The notes under the pieces were generated by a model that did not search any database, had not been told where the DNA came from, and was given only the letters and a program-made list of their open reading frames with translations. The translations under genes were made by a program, and so were the position numbers. From the NCBI GenBank assembly GCA_043585095.1, contig CP121321.1:1302001-1366000 (forward strand): a stretch of 64,000 bases of DNA, given 5' to 3'. This stretch comes from JANQIO01 sp043585095. GTDB lineage: Bacteria; Pseudomonadota; Gammaproteobacteria; Pseudomonadales; Halieaceae. This document shows positions 62,801-64,000 of this stretch, in pieces (the first letter of the stretch is position 1; each line of letters begins with the position of its first letter).

Positions 62801-63544
62801 ATGAGCGAGCAGCTGCGAGAGTCGTTGTCAGCGTTAATGGATGGGGAAGCCGATTCCCAAGACGTGGATAGAGTTCTGGATAACATCCATGACGCGTCTG
62901 TTCGCGACACCTGGCAACGGTATAACCTGGCTCAGGATGTTGCGGCAGCAGCAAGCGTGGCCAATGTCACGGGCATTGATCTGTCAGCAGGCATTATGGC
63001 AGCGCTCGACGCGGAGCCCGCACACAACCTGTCGCAGGATGCCGTAACTGCTGATGCAGCAGTTTCTGAGTCCGTGCCTGAAATTCATTCGGTAGGGCGC
63101 TGGCAGCGCTTCACCAGGCCGCTTGCCAGTATCGCTGTAGCGGCGTCGGTAACTGCGGTCGTGGTGTTCGGCAGTCAGTATGCCGGTTTAACGCCGGGCG
63201 GCAACGCCCTAACCGAGTCCACTGTAGCGTCTATAGACGCATTAGCGGGCGCAGGCCAGCCAGGTGGCGACGGTCTTGCAGAGAATTTAGAGATTGTAGA
63301 GAGCGTTGAGAGCAATGCCCCGGTCACGCTTCTCGGCGGTACGGCAACTTTGGCAGGTTACGCAACGCCTTCGTCGGCACGTAGCACTCGAGTCGCACCT
63401 GCCGCTCCGGACGCGGATTACAATGTACTCGCCCATGAGAGGCTTCGGCGCTACATCCTCTCCCATGCCGAAGAGGCATCACTTAACGCTCCACAAGGCA
63501 TGATGCCTTACGCGCGCGTCGCAACGTTCCGTAGCGAGGACTAG
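62801..63544 (+). CDS. rseA: anti-sigma-E factor RseA/MucA
   Basis: A 247-residue inner-membrane protein. The N-terminal ~70 residues (LRESLSALMDGEADSQDVDRVL, DTWQRYNLAQDV) form the sigma-binding domain. A single membrane helix is at about 102-122 (PLASIAVAASVTAVVVFGS), followed by a periplasmic domain. It is separated from rpoE by 118 bp. Confidence 0.93.
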   Translation: MSEQLRESLSALMDGEADSQDVDRVLDNIHDASVRDTWQRYNLAQDVAAAASVANVTGIDLSAGIMAALDAEPAHNLSQDAVTADAAVSESVPEIHSVGRWQRFTRPLASIAVAASVTAVVVFGSQYAGLTPGGNALTESTVASIDALAGAGQPGGDGLAENLEIVESVESNAPVTLLGGTATLAGYATPSSARSTRVAPAAPDADYNVLAHERLRRYILSHAEEASLNAPQGMMPYARVATFRSED

Positions 63545-63547
63545 GTT

Positions 63548-64000
63548 TTGCATCATTTGCTCACTGCTCTCACGGTAATACTGACGCTAGGATTTGGCGC
63601 GCAGACATTTGCTCAACAGGAATGCCCCGAAACAAATGCAGATGCGCTGGGATGGCTCAACCGCATGTCCCACAGCCTGCGAGAGACCAGCTACAAAGGC
63701 GTTTTTACCTATCAGCATGGGGCTGCGGTGCAAACTTTACGAATTTCGCATTCGGTAAAAGGCAACATTGAATCTGAGCAGATTACGCGACTGACCGGTA
63801 AAAACGTTCGTGTCGAACGCACAAAGCACCCGCTGGACTGCATTCATCCCGGCCATAAACTGGTTCGGTTGGGCGATGCGTACGCAGCGCAGCGCAATAA
63901 CTGTGGCGTGGCGGGGGTCTACCAGTTGCAGATGGCAGGTTCACACCGTATCGCTGGTCGCGAGGCGGTTATCATCAACGTTTTGCCCCGCGATCGCTAT
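63548..64000 (+). CDS. rseB: sigma-E regulator RseB/MucB, 3' truncated by window edge
   Basis: 151 codons are visible, open to the window end. The likely TTG start at 63548 lies 3 bp after rseA. A signal peptide (LLTALTVILTLGFGAQTFAQ) and the MucB/RseB N-terminal domain are seen (ALGWLNRMSHSLRETSYKGVFTYQHG, then an IAGREAVIINVLPRDRY segment). RseB shields RseA from proteolysis and senses mislocalised lipoproteins or LPS. Confidence 0.93.
   Translation, partial: MHHLLTALTVILTLGFGAQTFAQQECPETNADALGWLNRMSHSLRETSYKGVFTYQHGAAVQTLRISHSVKGNIESEQITRLTGKNVRVERTKHPLDCIHPGHKLVRLGDAYAAQRNNCGVAGVYQLQMAGSHRIAGREAVIINVLPRDRY

Overview
The window looks like a chromosomal segment of a marine gammaproteobacterium, most likely of the Cellvibrionales / OM60-NOR5 (Halieaceae-like) type. 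This is inferred from content: gammaproteobacterial valS-holC-pepA, ygfZ/sdhE/ygfX/nadB/rpoE-rseA-rseB and ccoNOQP-GHIS-fnr-hemN gene orders, alongside TonB receptors, aromatic/steroid-type meta-cleavage enzymes and coenzyme F420 genes. No rRNA, tRNA, phage, IS element or CRISPR array was recognised. The left edge cuts a TIGR04282-type glycosyltransferase gene and the right edge cuts rseB.

Layout. 0-7.2 kb: housekeeping block (yciH, slyX, cold-shock gene, valS, holC, pepA, RDD protein). 7.3-14.4 kb: OmpR-type two-component system, a repeat-rich hypothetical protein, AraC regulator, BolA-like protein, trhO, and a ThDP decarboxylase resembling AruI. 14.5-25.3 kb: accessory metabolism (TonB receptor, small membrane protein, secreted serine protease, class III aminotransferase, DUF819 transporter, 2-hydroxyacid dehydrogenase, SDR, HsaA-like monooxygenase, HsaD-like hydrolase). 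25.4-32 kb: TauE/SafE and RarD transporters, a GFA-like protein, a MliC-type lipoprotein, GTP-type PEP carboxykinase, and two OmpW genes, the first interrupted by an amber codon. 32-44 kb: one-direction respiratory island for cbb3 oxidase, its maturation genes, a YIP1 membrane protein, an oxygen sensor of the FNR type, and hemN. 44-50.5 kb: extradiol dioxygenase, LuxR-type regulator and a 1,430-residue DUF1631-GGDEF-EAL protein. 51-57.7 kb: SDR plus a compact F420 operon (npdG-cofE-cofD-cofC-fbiC) running into ung. 58.4-64 kb: ygfZ, sdhE, ygfX-like, nadB, and the sigma-E operon.

How it fits together. The FNR-type regulator keeps all four cluster cysteines and the VETVSR recognition helix. FNR-like dyads (TTGAC-N4-GTCAA/ATCAA) lie upstream of hemN and twice upstream of the interrupted ompW gene, so an oxygen-responsive circuit is visible inside the window. 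A sigma-E-type promoter precedes rpoE, suggesting autoregulation. The meta-cleavage enzymes (HsaA-, HsaD- and HsaC/BphC-like) are split over two sites 20 kb apart.

The most unusual structural feature is a set of short tandem repeats. Two arrays, at 50.75-51.04 kb and 60.16-60.33 kb, share nearly the same 22-nt unit. The stop codons of all three genes whose 3' ends touch these arrays lie inside repeat units. Further minisatellites occur at 25.45 kb (28 nt), in the 5' end of ccoN (21 nt) and inside the DUF1631 gene (15 nt).
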